A stretch of 34,615 nt of DNA from Neoroseomonas eburnea (GTDB taxonomy: Bacteria > Pseudomonadota > Alphaproteobacteria > Acetobacterales > Acetobacteraceae): contig NZ_JAAEDL010000040.1 of assembly GCF_018129005.1 (NCBI RefSeq), positions 1 to 34,615 on the forward strand. Reading direction: 5' to 3'. This document shows positions 23,477 to 31,682 of the stretch, piece after piece (position 1 is the stretch's first letter; each line of letters starts with the position of its first letter). Below the pieces are notes generated by a model that was given only the letters and a program-made list of their open reading frames with translations, made no database searches and was not told the origin of the DNA. The translations under genes were made by a program, and so were the position numbers.

Positions 23477-23597
23477 CGCTTCACGCCGCCGGTCCTTGCC
23501 GGTGAAGTCATCGGCCGGGCCCGGCGCCATGGCGGGCGTGGTGGCCGCGCGAAGCCCCGGGACGCCGATGCCGCGTCGGCCGGGAGCCTGGCCGGCA

Positions 23598-25169
23598 TCA
23601 GCGCCCGCGCGCGATCAGGACCAGGTCGGCGTCGATCCCCGGCCGTCGCTGCTGCAGGATCGGGATGCGGAAGGTCAGCGCGCCGTCGGCGGGGATTCCC
23701 TCGGCCTCCTTCGTCGCCGCATTGGGCGTACGGCTGTCGAAGCCGTAGCGCAGGCGCCAGGGCTCGCCCTCCTTCGCCGTCGGGATGGCCTCGAGGTTGA
23801 TCTTCTCGCGGAAGATGGTGCCGCCGGGATAGTGGTTCTTCAGCCAGAGCACCCCTGCCACCTCATAGTCCGGCACCAGCACGCCGAGATCGACGCTGAA
23901 GCCGAGCGAGCGCCGGCGCTTGTCGACCCGCGCCGCCGAGTTCAGGAAGGTGGTGAAGAGCAGCGGCCGGTCGAGCAGCGGGCGGTCGTGTTCGCCGGCC
24001 TTCTCGGGGAAGAGCTCGCCGTATTTCCGGAACACGGTGGAGTTCTCCGCCATGACGCGCCGGCTGAGATCCCAGTGCGCGCCGCGCACGGCGGTGACGC
24101 ATTCGAAGTGGTAGGAGGCGCGGACCTCCTTTCCCTCCTCCTTCAGCTTCTGCACGTCGGCCGGCAGCGTGATGGCGCGGACATGCAGTTCGCCATCCAC
24201 CCGCACGTCGCCGAACAGGAAGCGCGTGAGGTTCTGGTATCCCTCCTCGGAATTGACGATGCCGTAGTGGCCGGAATGGCTGCGGTGGACGAAGGCGCGC
24301 GGGGCGATCCTCGTCGGGCGCTGCGGGTCGCCGGTGGGGCCGACGACATGCGCGTTGTCGATGCGCACCAGCCCGTCGCTGAACGGCCCGACGACGCGGG
24401 AGGACCAGCCGCTCGCCACCGTGTAGTCGCGCGCATTGGTGCCGACCAGGCAGAAGAAGCGGTCCGGATCGAACCTGCCCGCGAGCGTGTTCACCTTCTC
24501 CGTCCCCTCCGGCAGGCCGAGGTAGTCGCACATGCGCTCGCGGTTGAAGTTGTCGGCGCTGTTGCGGGTGAAGAAGCCGGGGACGTTGCCGATGATCTCG
24601 AACTCGATGCCGTCATGCGGCGTGGCATAGGTGAAGACGCGGTCCACCAGCGCCTTCACCTCCGGCCTGCTGACCTTGTCGTTCTGCAGGAAGCAGCGGA
24701 TCACGAGCCCGCCCATCGAGTGACCGACCAGATGGACGCGGAAGCTCTGCTTCTCCTCCGCGGTCGGACAGATGCGCTCGCGCAGCTTCTCGATCAGCGC
24801 GCCGAGGCCCTCGCCGAAGGTCTCCATCCGGCGCTGCCGGCCATCCCCCAGGGCGCCCGAGACCTCGTCGTAGTAGCGATAGATGACGATGGAACGGGGA
24901 TCGACCAGCTCCTCCGGCGGCAGGTCGGCGCCAAGCACGTCGAGGCCCGAGGAATAGACGTCCCGGTAGCCGAAATCCTTCATCAGCCGCACCAGCGGCG
25001 ATTCGAAATAGTGGCGCACCACGCGCCCGGTCCATTGCTGGCGGATCTTCGTCGCGCCGAGGTTGAAGCCCATGTAGGGGTCGGCGACGGTGTCCTCGAT
25101 CTCGTCGTCGTTCCCGGCATAACCGCGGACGTAGATGATCGGGTAGTGGGGTGCAGAGAGCATCGCCAT
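23598..25169 (-). CDS. Lipase-like alpha/beta hydrolase (PGAP1-like fold)
   Basis: About 523 residues. The region after the start reads SAPHYPIIYVRGYAGNDDEI, typical of lipase-like proteins with the oxyanion hole near the N terminus. The nucleophile is S151 in VHLVGHSMGGLVIR, and a YATPHDG segment follows. RSHSGHYGIVNSEEGYQNLTR probably carries the catalytic histidine. The C-terminal third (from about 390) is a beta-rich region without a recognised name. No signal peptide is seen, so a cytoplasmic site is likely unless the longer start is used. The start is uncertain: ATGs at 25169, 25205 and 25211 are all in frame, and no strong ribosome site decides among them. It is divergent from the DUF2252 gene. 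Confidence 0.82.
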   Translation of the reverse strand: MAMLSAPHYPIIYVRGYAGNDDEIEDTVADPYMGFNLGATKIRQQWTGRVVRHYFESPLVRLMKDFGYRDVYSSGLDVLGADLPPEELVDPRSIVIYRYYDEVSGALGDGRQRRMETFGEGLGALIEKLRERICPTAEEKQSFRVHLVGHSMGGLVIRCFLQNDKVSRPEVKALVDRVFTYATPHDGIEFEIIGNVPGFFTRNSADNFNRERMCDYLGLPEGTEKVNTLAGRFDPDRFFCLVGTNARDYTVASGWSSRVVGPFSDGLVRIDNAHVVGPTGDPQRPTRIAPRAFVHRSHSGHYGIVNSEEGYQNLTRFLFGDVRVDGELHVRAITLPADVQKLKEEGKEVRASYHFECVTAVRGAHWDLSRRVMAENSTVFRKYGELFPEKAGEHDRPLLDRPLLFTTFLNSAARVDKRRRSLGFSVDLGVLVPDYEVAGVLWLKNHYPGGTIFREKINLEAIPTAKEGEPWRLRYGFDSRTPNAATKEAEGIPADGALTFRIPILQQRRPGIDADLVLIARGR

Positions 25170-25381
25170 GGTGACCTGGTTCCCCCGCTTCGGCGGTCCG
25201 GGCATGCCCATTGCGGAACCGGACCGGATCAGGATTGAACGCCGTTCCTCCGCGCGGTGCCAAGCGCCTTTCCCGGCGCCGCGCCGCCGCCTTTCTCGTG
25301 CCGTGTTCGCAATCACATCGACGCCCGAGGCGCGGCCGTGTAGGCTTGCGCCAAGTGCCGGCGCGACCAGGGGGCATCTCC

Positions 25382-26491
25382 ATGGATGACATCGTGGCCT
25401 CGACCCGGCGCTACGAAGCCTGGCTCGGCGAACGGCTGGGGGCCGCACCGAGCGCCAGGGACCTCGCCGAGAAGCACGAGAAGATGGCGAAGGATCGCTT
25501 CGCATTCCTGCGCGCCACCTATTGGCGCTGGTGCGAACGGGCGCCGGACTTCGACGGCGAACCCCGGGTGCTCGCGGTCGGCGACATCCATGCGGAGAAT
25601 TTCGGCACCTGGCGCGATGTCGAGGGGCGCCTCGTCTTCGGCGTCAACGACCATGACGAGGCGGCGCCGATGCCCTGGCCGCACGACCTGGTGCGGCTCG
25701 TCACCAGCGTGCTGCTCGGCGCGGCGAAGCTCTCCGTCGCGGTGACGGCGGACCAGGTCGCGGCCAAGGTGCTGGACGGCTACGGCGAGGGCATGGAGGC
25801 GCCGAGGCCCCTGATCCTCGACGGCACGGCGGGGCTGTGGGAGCGGCTGGTCCTGACGAGCGAGAAGGACCACACGGATTTCTGGGACGAGGCGCGGGAG
25901 GAGGCGGCGAAGGACGCCGCCATCCCGCCGCCACGCTACGGCGCGGCGCTGGAGGCCGCCTTCCCGCCGGGCGCGGAGATCATCGGCATCTATGCCCGCG
26001 ACGCCGGGCTCGGCAGCCGCGGGCGGCCGCGCTACGCGGCGCTGGCGGAATACCGCGGCGGCCTGGCGCTGCGGGAGGTGAAGGCGCTGGTCCCTTCGGC
26101 CTGGACGCGCCGCCCCGGCGAAGGCCCCGAGGTCAACCGCAGCGCGGAGGCGGCGCTGGGGCGCCACCGCTCGCCCGATCCGTGGTTCGCGGTGACGGAC
26201 GGGATCGCGCGGCGGCGCCTCTCGCCCAACAACCGCAAGATCGAGTTCCCGAAGAAGGTCAAGGAAGGCGCGATGGTGCCGCCGCTTGAACCGGTGGTGC
26301 TGAAGGCGATGGGGCAGGATCTCGCCGCCATCCATTCCGCCACGCCGGGCGCCCGGGCCGCCGTGCGCGCCGCGCTCGCGGCAGGCCGGCAGGACCCGGC
26401 CTGGCTGGCGGAGGCCGCCGCTCGGATGGCCGATGCGATCGCCGAGGACCAGGCCGCCTGGAAGGCCCACATGGACGGGATCGCAGGCTGA
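25382..26491 (+). CDS. DUF2252 family protein (kinase-like fold)
   Basis: 369 residues. DUF2252 proteins resemble the aminoglycoside-phosphotransferase/protein-kinase-like fold. The signature is VGDIHAENFGTWRD (66-79), followed by VFGVNDHDEAAPMPWPHDLVRL (86-106 in two pieces); these match the catalytic-loop and metal-binding Asp pattern of APH-like enzymes. Later segments include LREVKALVPSAWTRR and RRLSPNNRKIEFP. The substrate is unknown. The ATG at 25382 begins a protein-like sequence. The frame is open back to 25211, overlapping the divergent lipase start, but that part looks non-coding. It ends 42 bp before the convergent threonine aldolase. Confidence 0.86.
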   Translation: MDDIVASTRRYEAWLGERLGAAPSARDLAEKHEKMAKDRFAFLRATYWRWCERAPDFDGEPRVLAVGDIHAENFGTWRDVEGRLVFGVNDHDEAAPMPWPHDLVRLVTSVLLGAAKLSVAVTADQVAAKVLDGYGEGMEAPRPLILDGTAGLWERLVLTSEKDHTDFWDEAREEAAKDAAIPPPRYGAALEAAFPPGAEIIGIYARDAGLGSRGRPRYAALAEYRGGLALREVKALVPSAWTRRPGEGPEVNRSAEAALGRHRSPDPWFAVTDGIARRRLSPNNRKIEFPKKVKEGAMVPPLEPVVLKAMGQDLAAIHSATPGARAAVRAALAAGRQDPAWLAEAAARMADAIAEDQAAWKAHMDGIAG

Positions 26492-26533
26492 AGCGCCGCG
26501 GCGGGCGCGGCGGAGCCTCCGCCGCGCCGCCGG

Positions 26534-27601
26534 TCACGCCGCGGCCAGCGCGGTGCGGATCTCGGCCACCGCCTCCTCGATCATCGGCGCCGTCACGTCG
26601 AGATGCGTGCAGGCGCGCACCCGGCCGCCGAGGCCGGAGACCGCGATGCCGCGCATCTGCAGCTTCGCCTGCAGCTTCTCGACCGTCATGCCCGCATCCC
26701 TGATGTCGAAGAAGACCAGGTTGGTGTCCGGCTCCTCGACCACCACGCCCGGGATCTGGCGCAGGCCACGGGCGAGCGCCTTGGCGTTGGCATGGTCCTC
26801 CGCCAGCCGGTCGACATGGTGGTCGAGCGCATGGATGCAGGCCGCCGCGCAGATGCCGGCCTGGCGCATCGACCCGCCGAGCCGCTGCTTCCAGCGCCAG
26901 GCGCGGCCGATGAATTCCTCGCTGCCGCAGAGCACGGCGCCGAGCGGCGCGCCGAGGCCCTTGGTGAAGTCGAGCCAGACGCTGTCGTAGCTCGCGACCA
27001 TGTCCTTCGCCGCGATGCCGGCGGCGACGCAGGCATTCATCAGCCGCGCGCCGTCCATGTGCGTCGACCAGCCCTGCTCATGCGCGACGGCCGCGACCTC
27101 GTTGAGCTGCGCGAGCGGCCAGACGGCGCCGCCGCCGATATTCGCCGTCTGCTCCACTTCCAGCAGGCGCTGCGGCGGGGCGTAGCGCGTCTTCGGCCGG
27201 ATCGCGCCGCGCACGTCGTCGGCGGTGAACATGCCGCGCGGGCCCTTCATCGGCATGATCTGCACGCCGGTCAGCGCGGCATGCGTGCCGCCCTCGGAAT
27301 GCAGGATGTGGCTGGTCTCGTGCGCGACCACCTCATCGCCCTTCGAGCAGTGGGTGAGGATGGCGATGACGTTGCACATGGTGCCGGAGGGCAGGTACAT
27401 CGCCGCCTCCTTGCCGGTCAGCGCGACCATGCGGTCGCACAGCTCATGCACCGTCGGGTCGTCGCCGTGCTGCTCGTCGCCGACCTCGGCGCGCATCATC
27501 GCCTCCTTCATCGCCGGCGTCGGGCGCGTCTGGGTGTCGGAGTAGAGGTTGATGCGGACGGGCGGCGCGCCGGCAGGCGGGCGGTTCGGGGCATGGACCA
27601 T
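26534..27601 (-). CDS. ltaE: Low-specificity L-threonine aldolase (PLP enzyme)
   Basis: 355 residues. The enzyme splits L-threonine or allo-threonine into glycine and acetaldehyde. The PLP-binding lysine is K214 in WLDFTKGLGAPLGAV; other conserved parts are INLYSDTQTRPTPAM, GDEQHGDDPTVHELC, MYLPSGTMCNV, HETSHI (95-100) and THMDGARLMNA (D183, R186). Length matches the family. The ATG at 27601 is the most likely start; the open frame upstream overlaps the divergent DUF1185 gene. The related beta-eliminating lyase/tyrosine phenol-lyase group is less likely, given the SGTMxN and HMDGAR motifs. Confidence 0.93.
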   Translation of the reverse strand: MVHAPNRPPAGAPPVRINLYSDTQTRPTPAMKEAMMRAEVGDEQHGDDPTVHELCDRMVALTGKEAAMYLPSGTMCNVIAILTHCSKGDEVVAHETSHILHSEGGTHAALTGVQIMPMKGPRGMFTADDVRGAIRPKTRYAPPQRLLEVEQTANIGGGAVWPLAQLNEVAAVAHEQGWSTHMDGARLMNACVAAGIAAKDMVASYDSVWLDFTKGLGAPLGAVLCGSEEFIGRAWRWKQRLGGSMRQAGICAAACIHALDHHVDRLAEDHANAKALARGLRQIPGVVVEEPDTNLVFFDIRDAGMTVEKLQAKLQMRGIAVSGLGGRVRACTHLDVTAPMIEEAVAEIRTALAAA

Positions 27602-27677
27602 GGTGCGGACCTGTGTTGTGACCGGTTGCCGGAAGCATGCCCCCGGGGCCACGATCCGGCCAGAGGGGGTGACCGCC

Positions 27678-28223
27678 ATGGTCCAGATCCGCAAGCTTGC
27701 CCTGCTGCGCGAGCAGGCGTTTTCCGAGATGGGCGCCGACTGCGCGCGCCCGGTGGTGCGGGCGGTGGCGCTGATCGCCATCGCCAATCCCTTCGCGGGG
27801 CGCTTCGTGCGCGACCTCACCGACCTGATCGAGGCCGGCGCCGCGCTGGCGGAACGCGTCGCGCCCGACCTCGTGAAGATGCTCGACGGGCCGCCCGTCT
27901 CCTACGGCAAGGGGGCGATCGTCGGTACGGCGGGGGAGCTCGAGCACGGCCACGCGCTGCTGCATCCGAAGATGGGCAAGCCGCTGCGCGCGGCGATCGG
28001 CGGCGGCGCGGCGCTGATCCCCTCCGCGGTCAAGATCGGCCCGCCGGGCACGCCGCTCGACCTGCCGCTCGGACACAAGGACGATGCCTGGTCGCGCGGG
28101 CATTTCGACGCCATCACGGTGAGCCTCGGCGATGCACCGCGGGCGGAGGAGATCCTCGTGGCGATCGCCCTCGCCGATGGCGGGCGGCTGCTGCACCGGA
28201 TCGGGGAAGGCACCCCGCGCTGA
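27678..28223 (+). CDS. DUF1185 'amino acid synthesis' family protein
   Basis: 181 residues. The family is known mainly from structural-genomics work; the name is not backed by a demonstrated reaction. Recognisable segments are VQIRKLALLREQAFSEMGAD, RAVALIAIANPFAGRFVRDL, YGKGAIVGTAGELEHGHALL, KPLRAAIGGGAALIPSAVK and LGHKDDAWSRGHFDAITVSL. These are strongly conserved in family members as I remember them. The ATG at 27678 has a purine-rich AGAGGGGG about 10 nt upstream; a GTG at 27669 is an alternative. It is divergent from ltaE (76 bp between starts), which hints at a shared promoter region, and a DUF4337 gene follows 61 bp downstream. Confidence 0.8.
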   Translation: MVQIRKLALLREQAFSEMGADCARPVVRAVALIAIANPFAGRFVRDLTDLIEAGAALAERVAPDLVKMLDGPPVSYGKGAIVGTAGELEHGHALLHPKMGKPLRAAIGGGAALIPSAVKIGPPGTPLDLPLGHKDDAWSRGHFDAITVSLGDAPRAEEILVAIALADGGRLLHRIGEGTPR

Positions 28224-28284
28224 CCCCTTCCGCGAATCGCCCGGCCCGTGCAGATGCGCCTTCCGCAACCGAGGAGGCTGAGGA

Positions 28285-28845
28285 ATGGCTGGCGGCGCGC
28301 ATGTGGATACCGGTTCCAACAAGGGCGTCGCCCTGCTGATCGCCATCCTGGCGCTGTTCCTGGCGCTCGCCGAGACCGGCGCCAAGAGCGCGCAGACCGA
28401 AGCGATCAGCCGCAACATCGAGGCGGCGAACCTCTGGGCCTTCTTCCAGGCGCGGACGATCCGGCAGACCACGGTCCGCACGGCGGCGGAGCAGGCGGAG
28501 ATCGCCCTGCCCGGCCTGCCCGAGGAGGCGCGCGCCACGGCCGCCCAGCGCCAGGAGGCCTGGCGCGGCCAGGCGGCGCGCTGGGAAAGCGAGCCCGAAA
28601 CCGGCGAGGGCCGCCGCGAGCTGATGGCCCGCGCCCGCGCCGCGGAGGACAAGCGCGACCGCTCGCTCGCCGCCTACCACCAGTACGAGATCGGCTCGGC
28701 GGCCTTCCAGGTCGGGATCGTGCTGGCCTCGGCGAGCGTGATCACCGGGGTCGCGCTGCTGGCCTTCGCGGGCGGGCTGCTCGGGGTGATCGGTGTCGGC
28801 TTCGCGGCGCTGGGGTTCTTCGCGCCGACGCTGGTGCATCTCTGA
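28285..28845 (+). CDS. DUF4337 family membrane protein
   Basis: 186 residues. One hydrophobic helix lies near the N terminus (about 14-30), then a long soluble helical region with many Ala, Glu and Arg (about 35-130), then two closely spaced helices (about 138-156 and 158-178). The pattern ETGAKSAQTEAISRNIEAANLW followed by FFQARTIRQT is typical of DUF4337. The ribosome site GAGGAGGCTGAGGA directly precedes the ATG at 28285. Function is unknown; the soluble part is probably coiled coil. The repeat copy 2 begins 76 bp after its stop. Confidence 0.82.
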   Translation: MAGGAHVDTGSNKGVALLIAILALFLALAETGAKSAQTEAISRNIEAANLWAFFQARTIRQTTVRTAAEQAEIALPGLPEEARATAAQRQEAWRGQAARWESEPETGEGRRELMARARAAEDKRDRSLAAYHQYEIGSAAFQVGIVLASASVITGVALLAFAGGLLGVIGVGFAALGFFAPTLVHL

Positions 28846-28921
28846 TCGGGGGGCGCTGATGCGCTTGCGGCAGGTCCGCACGGGTGGAATCGGTTCCTGC
28901 GGGCTGCTGATGAAGCGCGCG

Positions 28922-29060
28922 GATTGAGGGGGCTTTGCCCCCTCAAACTCCCCCACCAGGGGACACGGTCCCCTGGACCCGCGATGACTTGAAGTATCGG
29001 TTTCCAAAGGCCTTTCGGCCTTTGGCGGGGAGAGTCCGAGAGGGGCGGCGCCCCTCTCGG
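28922..29060 (-). repeat. Four-hairpin interspersed repeat, copy 2 (inverted)
   Basis: The reverse complement aligns with 3502-3639 with about ten differences, including one 1-bp indel. Hairpins on the plus strand are H4 at 28924-28946 (10-bp arms, loop TTT), H3 at 28956-28976, H2 at 29004-29025 and H1 at 29036-29060. All stem pairs are kept; three of the changes fall in the loop or outer base pair of H4, which suggests selection on, or recent copying of, the folded form. It lies between the convergent DUF4337 gene and an AraC-type remnant. Confidence 0.9.
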
Positions 29061-29079
29061 AACGGCCACGGCGGCTCCT

Positions 29080-29393
29080 TCAGCAGCGCACGACAGGCCG
29101 AGAAGCAGGTCCCGGATGTTCGCCGGCGCTCCGCCCTTCCCCGGCCGCGGCGCCGGCAAGGGCACATGCCCCGAGAGCGCCGCACGGCGGACATCGCCCG
29201 GCGTGCAGCCATAGACGCGGCCGAAGGCGCGCGCGACCTGCGAGTGGTCGAAGAAACCGACGCTCTCGGCGATCTGCCGGATGGGCCGCGCATCCGTCGG
29301 GTCCGACAGGGCGGCCTGTGCCGCGCTCAGCCGGCGCTCGCGGATATGGTTGCCCGAGGTCACGCGGCGCCGCATTGCCATCCATTGACGCAT
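29080..29393 (-). pseudogene. AraC-family regulator remnant, C-terminal DNA-binding half only
   Basis: From an ATG at 29393 the frame reads HIRERRLSAAQAALSDP, then IRQIAESVGFFDHSQVARAF and GRVYGCTPGDVRRAA, which is the second helix-turn-helix half of an AraC/XylS domain. The first helix-turn-helix and any ligand-binding domain are missing, since the glutathione S-transferase stop lies just 36 bp upstream. The frame has no stop before running into repeat copy 2 and the antisense of the DUF4337 gene. I therefore read it as a truncated pseudogene; a functional short DNA-binding protein is possible but unlikely. Confidence 0.7.
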
Positions 29394-29429
29394 TCCAGGT
29401 GGGTGCGGCCCAGGAACAAGCCGCGGTGT

Positions 29430-30074
29430 TCAGGCGGGAAAATGCCGCTGCCAGACCGGCGCGATACGCGGCCGCGTCGCGACCGCCCGGCCAAGGGCCG
29501 CGAGGCGCGGGCAATGCTCCGGCAGCCAGGCGGCGCCCTTCAGCCAGCGCGACAGCACGGCGATGTACGCGTCCGCCATGGTGAAGCGCGCACCGAGCAG
29601 GAAAGGGGCGGCAGGGTCGCCGGTCAGGCCGGCCTCGGCCTCCACCAGGCGCCAGAGATCGCGATACATCTCCTGGGCGCGGGTCCGGATGGCCTCGGCA
29701 TGGGCGGGGTCGGCGCTGAAGCGCTCGGGGTAGTCGTAGCGGGTGACGTGCGGGTAGCCCTCGGCGCCGGCGAGCACCATCCAGCGCAACGCCGTGGCGC
29801 GCGCGGAATCACCGGGCGGCGGGAGAAGCGCGGCCTCCGGGTGGCGATCGGCCAGGGTCAGCAGGATGGCGAGGGTTTCCGTCACCACCGTGCCGTCGGG
29901 CAGGATCAGGGTCGGAATCCGCCCCATCGGGTTGATGCGCCGGTACTCGGCGGCGAGCTGCGCGTCGGTGGCGAGGGGAACGGGGCGGAGCTCGACCGCG
30001 GCGCCGATCTCGGCGAGCACCATCTCGATCGGGGCGGAACCGGAGCCGCGGTCACCGTGGAGGATGTAGGTCAT
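29430..30074 (-). CDS. Glutathione S-transferase family protein
   Basis: 214 residues. The N-terminal thioredoxin-like domain begins TYILHGDRGSGSAPIEMVLAE, with the cis-proline in MGRIPTLILPDG and the glutathione gamma-glutamyl site in VVTETLAIL (Glu-Thr). The helical C-terminal domain has the N-capping-like segment ARFTMADAYIAVLSRW. It probably conjugates glutathione to electrophiles or acts on an unknown substrate. The ATG at 30074 opens directly into the first strand. It stands between the AraC remnant and the Coq10-like gene (72-bp gap), and it is probably a separate transcript from the lipoate operon or its distal part. Confidence 0.9.
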   Translation of the reverse strand: MTYILHGDRGSGSAPIEMVLAEIGAAVELRPVPLATDAQLAAEYRRINPMGRIPTLILPDGTVVTETLAILLTLADRHPEAALLPPPGDSARATALRWMVLAGAEGYPHVTRYDYPERFSADPAHAEAIRTRAQEMYRDLWRLVEAEAGLTGDPAAPFLLGARFTMADAYIAVLSRWLKGAAWLPEHCPRLAALGRAVATRPRIAPVWQRHFPA

Positions 30075-30146
30075 GGCGGCAGCCTGCCCGGACGAAGCCG
30101 TCCGCTCCAATGCATTCCACTGATCGGCCGATCAGCGGCGCTGACG

Positions 30147-30626
30147 TCAGGCCGTGGCGGAAGGCGCCGGCGTGCCCGGCGTCACCGGCGCGGTGTTGCG
30201 GCCGTAGAGCGCCATGGCGCGCCGTTCGAAGGCGCGCACCATCAGGCGCACCGCCTCGTTGAACACCACGCCGATCGCCATCTGCAGGATGCGGCTGTGG
30301 AATTCGAAATCGACGAAGAAATCGACCTCGGTGCCCTGCGGCACGGCATTGAAGCGCCAGTGGTTGTTGAGGTAGCGGAAGGGGCCGGTCTCGTAGGCCA
30401 CATGCACGTGGTGCGGCCGTTCGAGTGTCACGCGGGAGCGGAAGGTTTCGCGGAACATCTTGAAGCCGATGGTCAGGTCGGCGACGAGCTCGCCCTCAGT
30501 GCGGGAGAGTACGCGGGCGGCCACGCACCAGGGCAGGAATTCCGGGTAGCGCCGCACATCCGCCACCAGGTCGAACATCTGCTCGGGCGTGTAGCGCAGG
30601 AGCTTCTTTTCGGCGTGGGTCGGCAT
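30147..30626 (-). CDS. Coq10/RatA-type START-domain protein
   Basis: 159 residues. The SRPBCC/START fold is recognisable from LLRYTPEQMFDLVADVRRYP followed by EFLPWCVAARVLSR, LTIGFKMFRETFRSRVTLE and the C-terminal helix VVFNEAVRLMVRAFERRA. The family binds ubiquinone or its precursors in mitochondria (Coq10); in E. coli RatA was reported to bind the 50S subunit. In alphaproteobacteria it is usually beside lipA, as here. The ATG at 30626 lies 1 bp from the lipA stop. An Ala/Pro-rich tail of about 15 residues is present. The role here is probably in ubiquinone handling, by family inference. Confidence 0.88.
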   Translation of the reverse strand: MPTHAEKKLLRYTPEQMFDLVADVRRYPEFLPWCVAARVLSRTEGELVADLTIGFKMFRETFRSRVTLERPHHVHVAYETGPFRYLNNHWRFNAVPQGTEVDFFVDFEFHSRILQMAIGVVFNEAVRLMVRAFERRAMALYGRNTAPVTPGTPAPSATA

Positions 30627-30627
30627 G

Positions 30628-31623
30628 TCAGGCGCTGGCGGGGCGCGCCTCGCGGGCGGCGCGCAGCCTGTCGTCCCGCGCGCTGCGCAGCGCCTCGAAG
30701 TCACGGTCCGCGTGGTAGGAGGAGCGGGTCAACGGCGTCGCCGAAACCAGCAGGAAGCCCTTGCCGCGCGCCGACTTCGCGTAGTCCTCGAATTCCTCCG
30801 GCGTCACGAAGCGGTCCACCGCGGCGTGCTTCACGGTGGGCTGAAGGTACTGGCCGATGGTGAGGAAATCGACATCGGCACTGCGCAGGTCGTCCATCAC
30901 CTGCAGCACCTCGATCCGCTCCTCGCCAAGGCCGACCATCATGCCGGACTTGGTGAAGATCGACGGGTCGAGCTGCTTCACCCGGTCGAGCAGCCGCAGC
31001 GAATGATAGTAGCGCGCACCAGGGCGGATGGTCGGATAGAGCCCCGGCACGGTTTCGAGATTGTGGTTGAAGACATCCGGCCGGGCCTCGACGACGATTT
31101 CGAGGGCGCCGTCCTTGCGCAGGAAGTCGGGCGTCAGGATCTCGATGGTCGTCGCGGGCGCGGCGGCGCGGATGGCGCGGATGGTCTGGGCGAAATGTTC
31201 CGCACCGCCATCCTTGAGGTCGTCGCGGTCGACGGAGGTGATCACGACATGGCGCAGGCCGAGGCCGGCCACCGCCTCCCCCACCCGCCGCGGCTCATCG
31301 GTGTCGAGCGGCTTGGGGATGCCGGTCGCGACGTTGCAGAAGGAACAGGCGCGGGTGCAGGTCTCGCCCATGATCATCATGGTGGCGTGGCGCTGCGACC
31401 AGCATTCGCCGATGTTCGGGCAGGCGGCTTCCTCGCAGACCGTCACGAGCTTGTTGTCGCGCATCAGGTTGCGCGTCTCGTGATAGACGGGGTGCGTCGG
31501 CGCCTTGACCCGGATCCAGGCCGGCTTGCGCTGGATCGGGTTGTCCGGGCGATGGGCCTTCTCCGGGTGCCTGGCGGCACCCGTGAGGGCCTTGCGGTGG
31601 TCGATCTCGATACGGGTCGTCAT
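30628..31623 (-). CDS. lipA: Lipoyl synthase
   Basis: 331 residues. This radical SAM enzyme inserts two sulfurs into protein-bound octanoyl groups. The auxiliary cluster cysteines are C63, C68 and C74 ([12 protein letters not shown]), the radical SAM cluster cysteines are C89, C93 and C96 (CTRACSFC), and the C-terminal serine that ligates the auxiliary cluster is in LTRSSYHAD. The lipoyl product is needed by the E2 encoded just upstream in the window. The ATG at 31623 has a 59-bp gap to lpdA, and the gene is followed within 1 bp by the Coq10-like gene. Confidence 0.97.
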   Translation of the reverse strand: MTTRIEIDHRKALTGAARHPEKAHRPDNPIQRKPAWIRVKAPTHPVYHETRNLMRDNKLVTVCEEAACPNIGECWSQRHATMMIMGETCTRACSFCNVATGIPKPLDTDEPRRVGEAVAGLGLRHVVITSVDRDDLKDGGAEHFAQTIRAIRAAAPATTIEILTPDFLRKDGALEIVVEARPDVFNHNLETVPGLYPTIRPGARYYHSLRLLDRVKQLDPSIFTKSGMMVGLGEERIEVLQVMDDLRSADVDFLTIGQYLQPTVKHAAVDRFVTPEEFEDYAKSARGKGFLLVSATPLTRSSYHADRDFEALRSARDDRLRAAREARPASA

Positions 31624-31682
31624 GGGTCCGACCGCCGATATAAGGCCAAACCGGCCGTTCTGCGAGGCTTCCCCGCCGCGGG

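Noticed and set aside
23496..25238. Long plus-strand open frame opposite the lipase-like gene
   Set aside because: Antisense of a gene with a clear GHSMGG nucleophile elbow; no protein-like features in the opposite frame.
28674..29393. Whole minus-strand frame as an intact 239-residue AraC protein
   Set aside because: Only the first 75 or so residues are AraC-like; the rest reads through the hairpin repeat and then the antisense of the DUF4337 gene.
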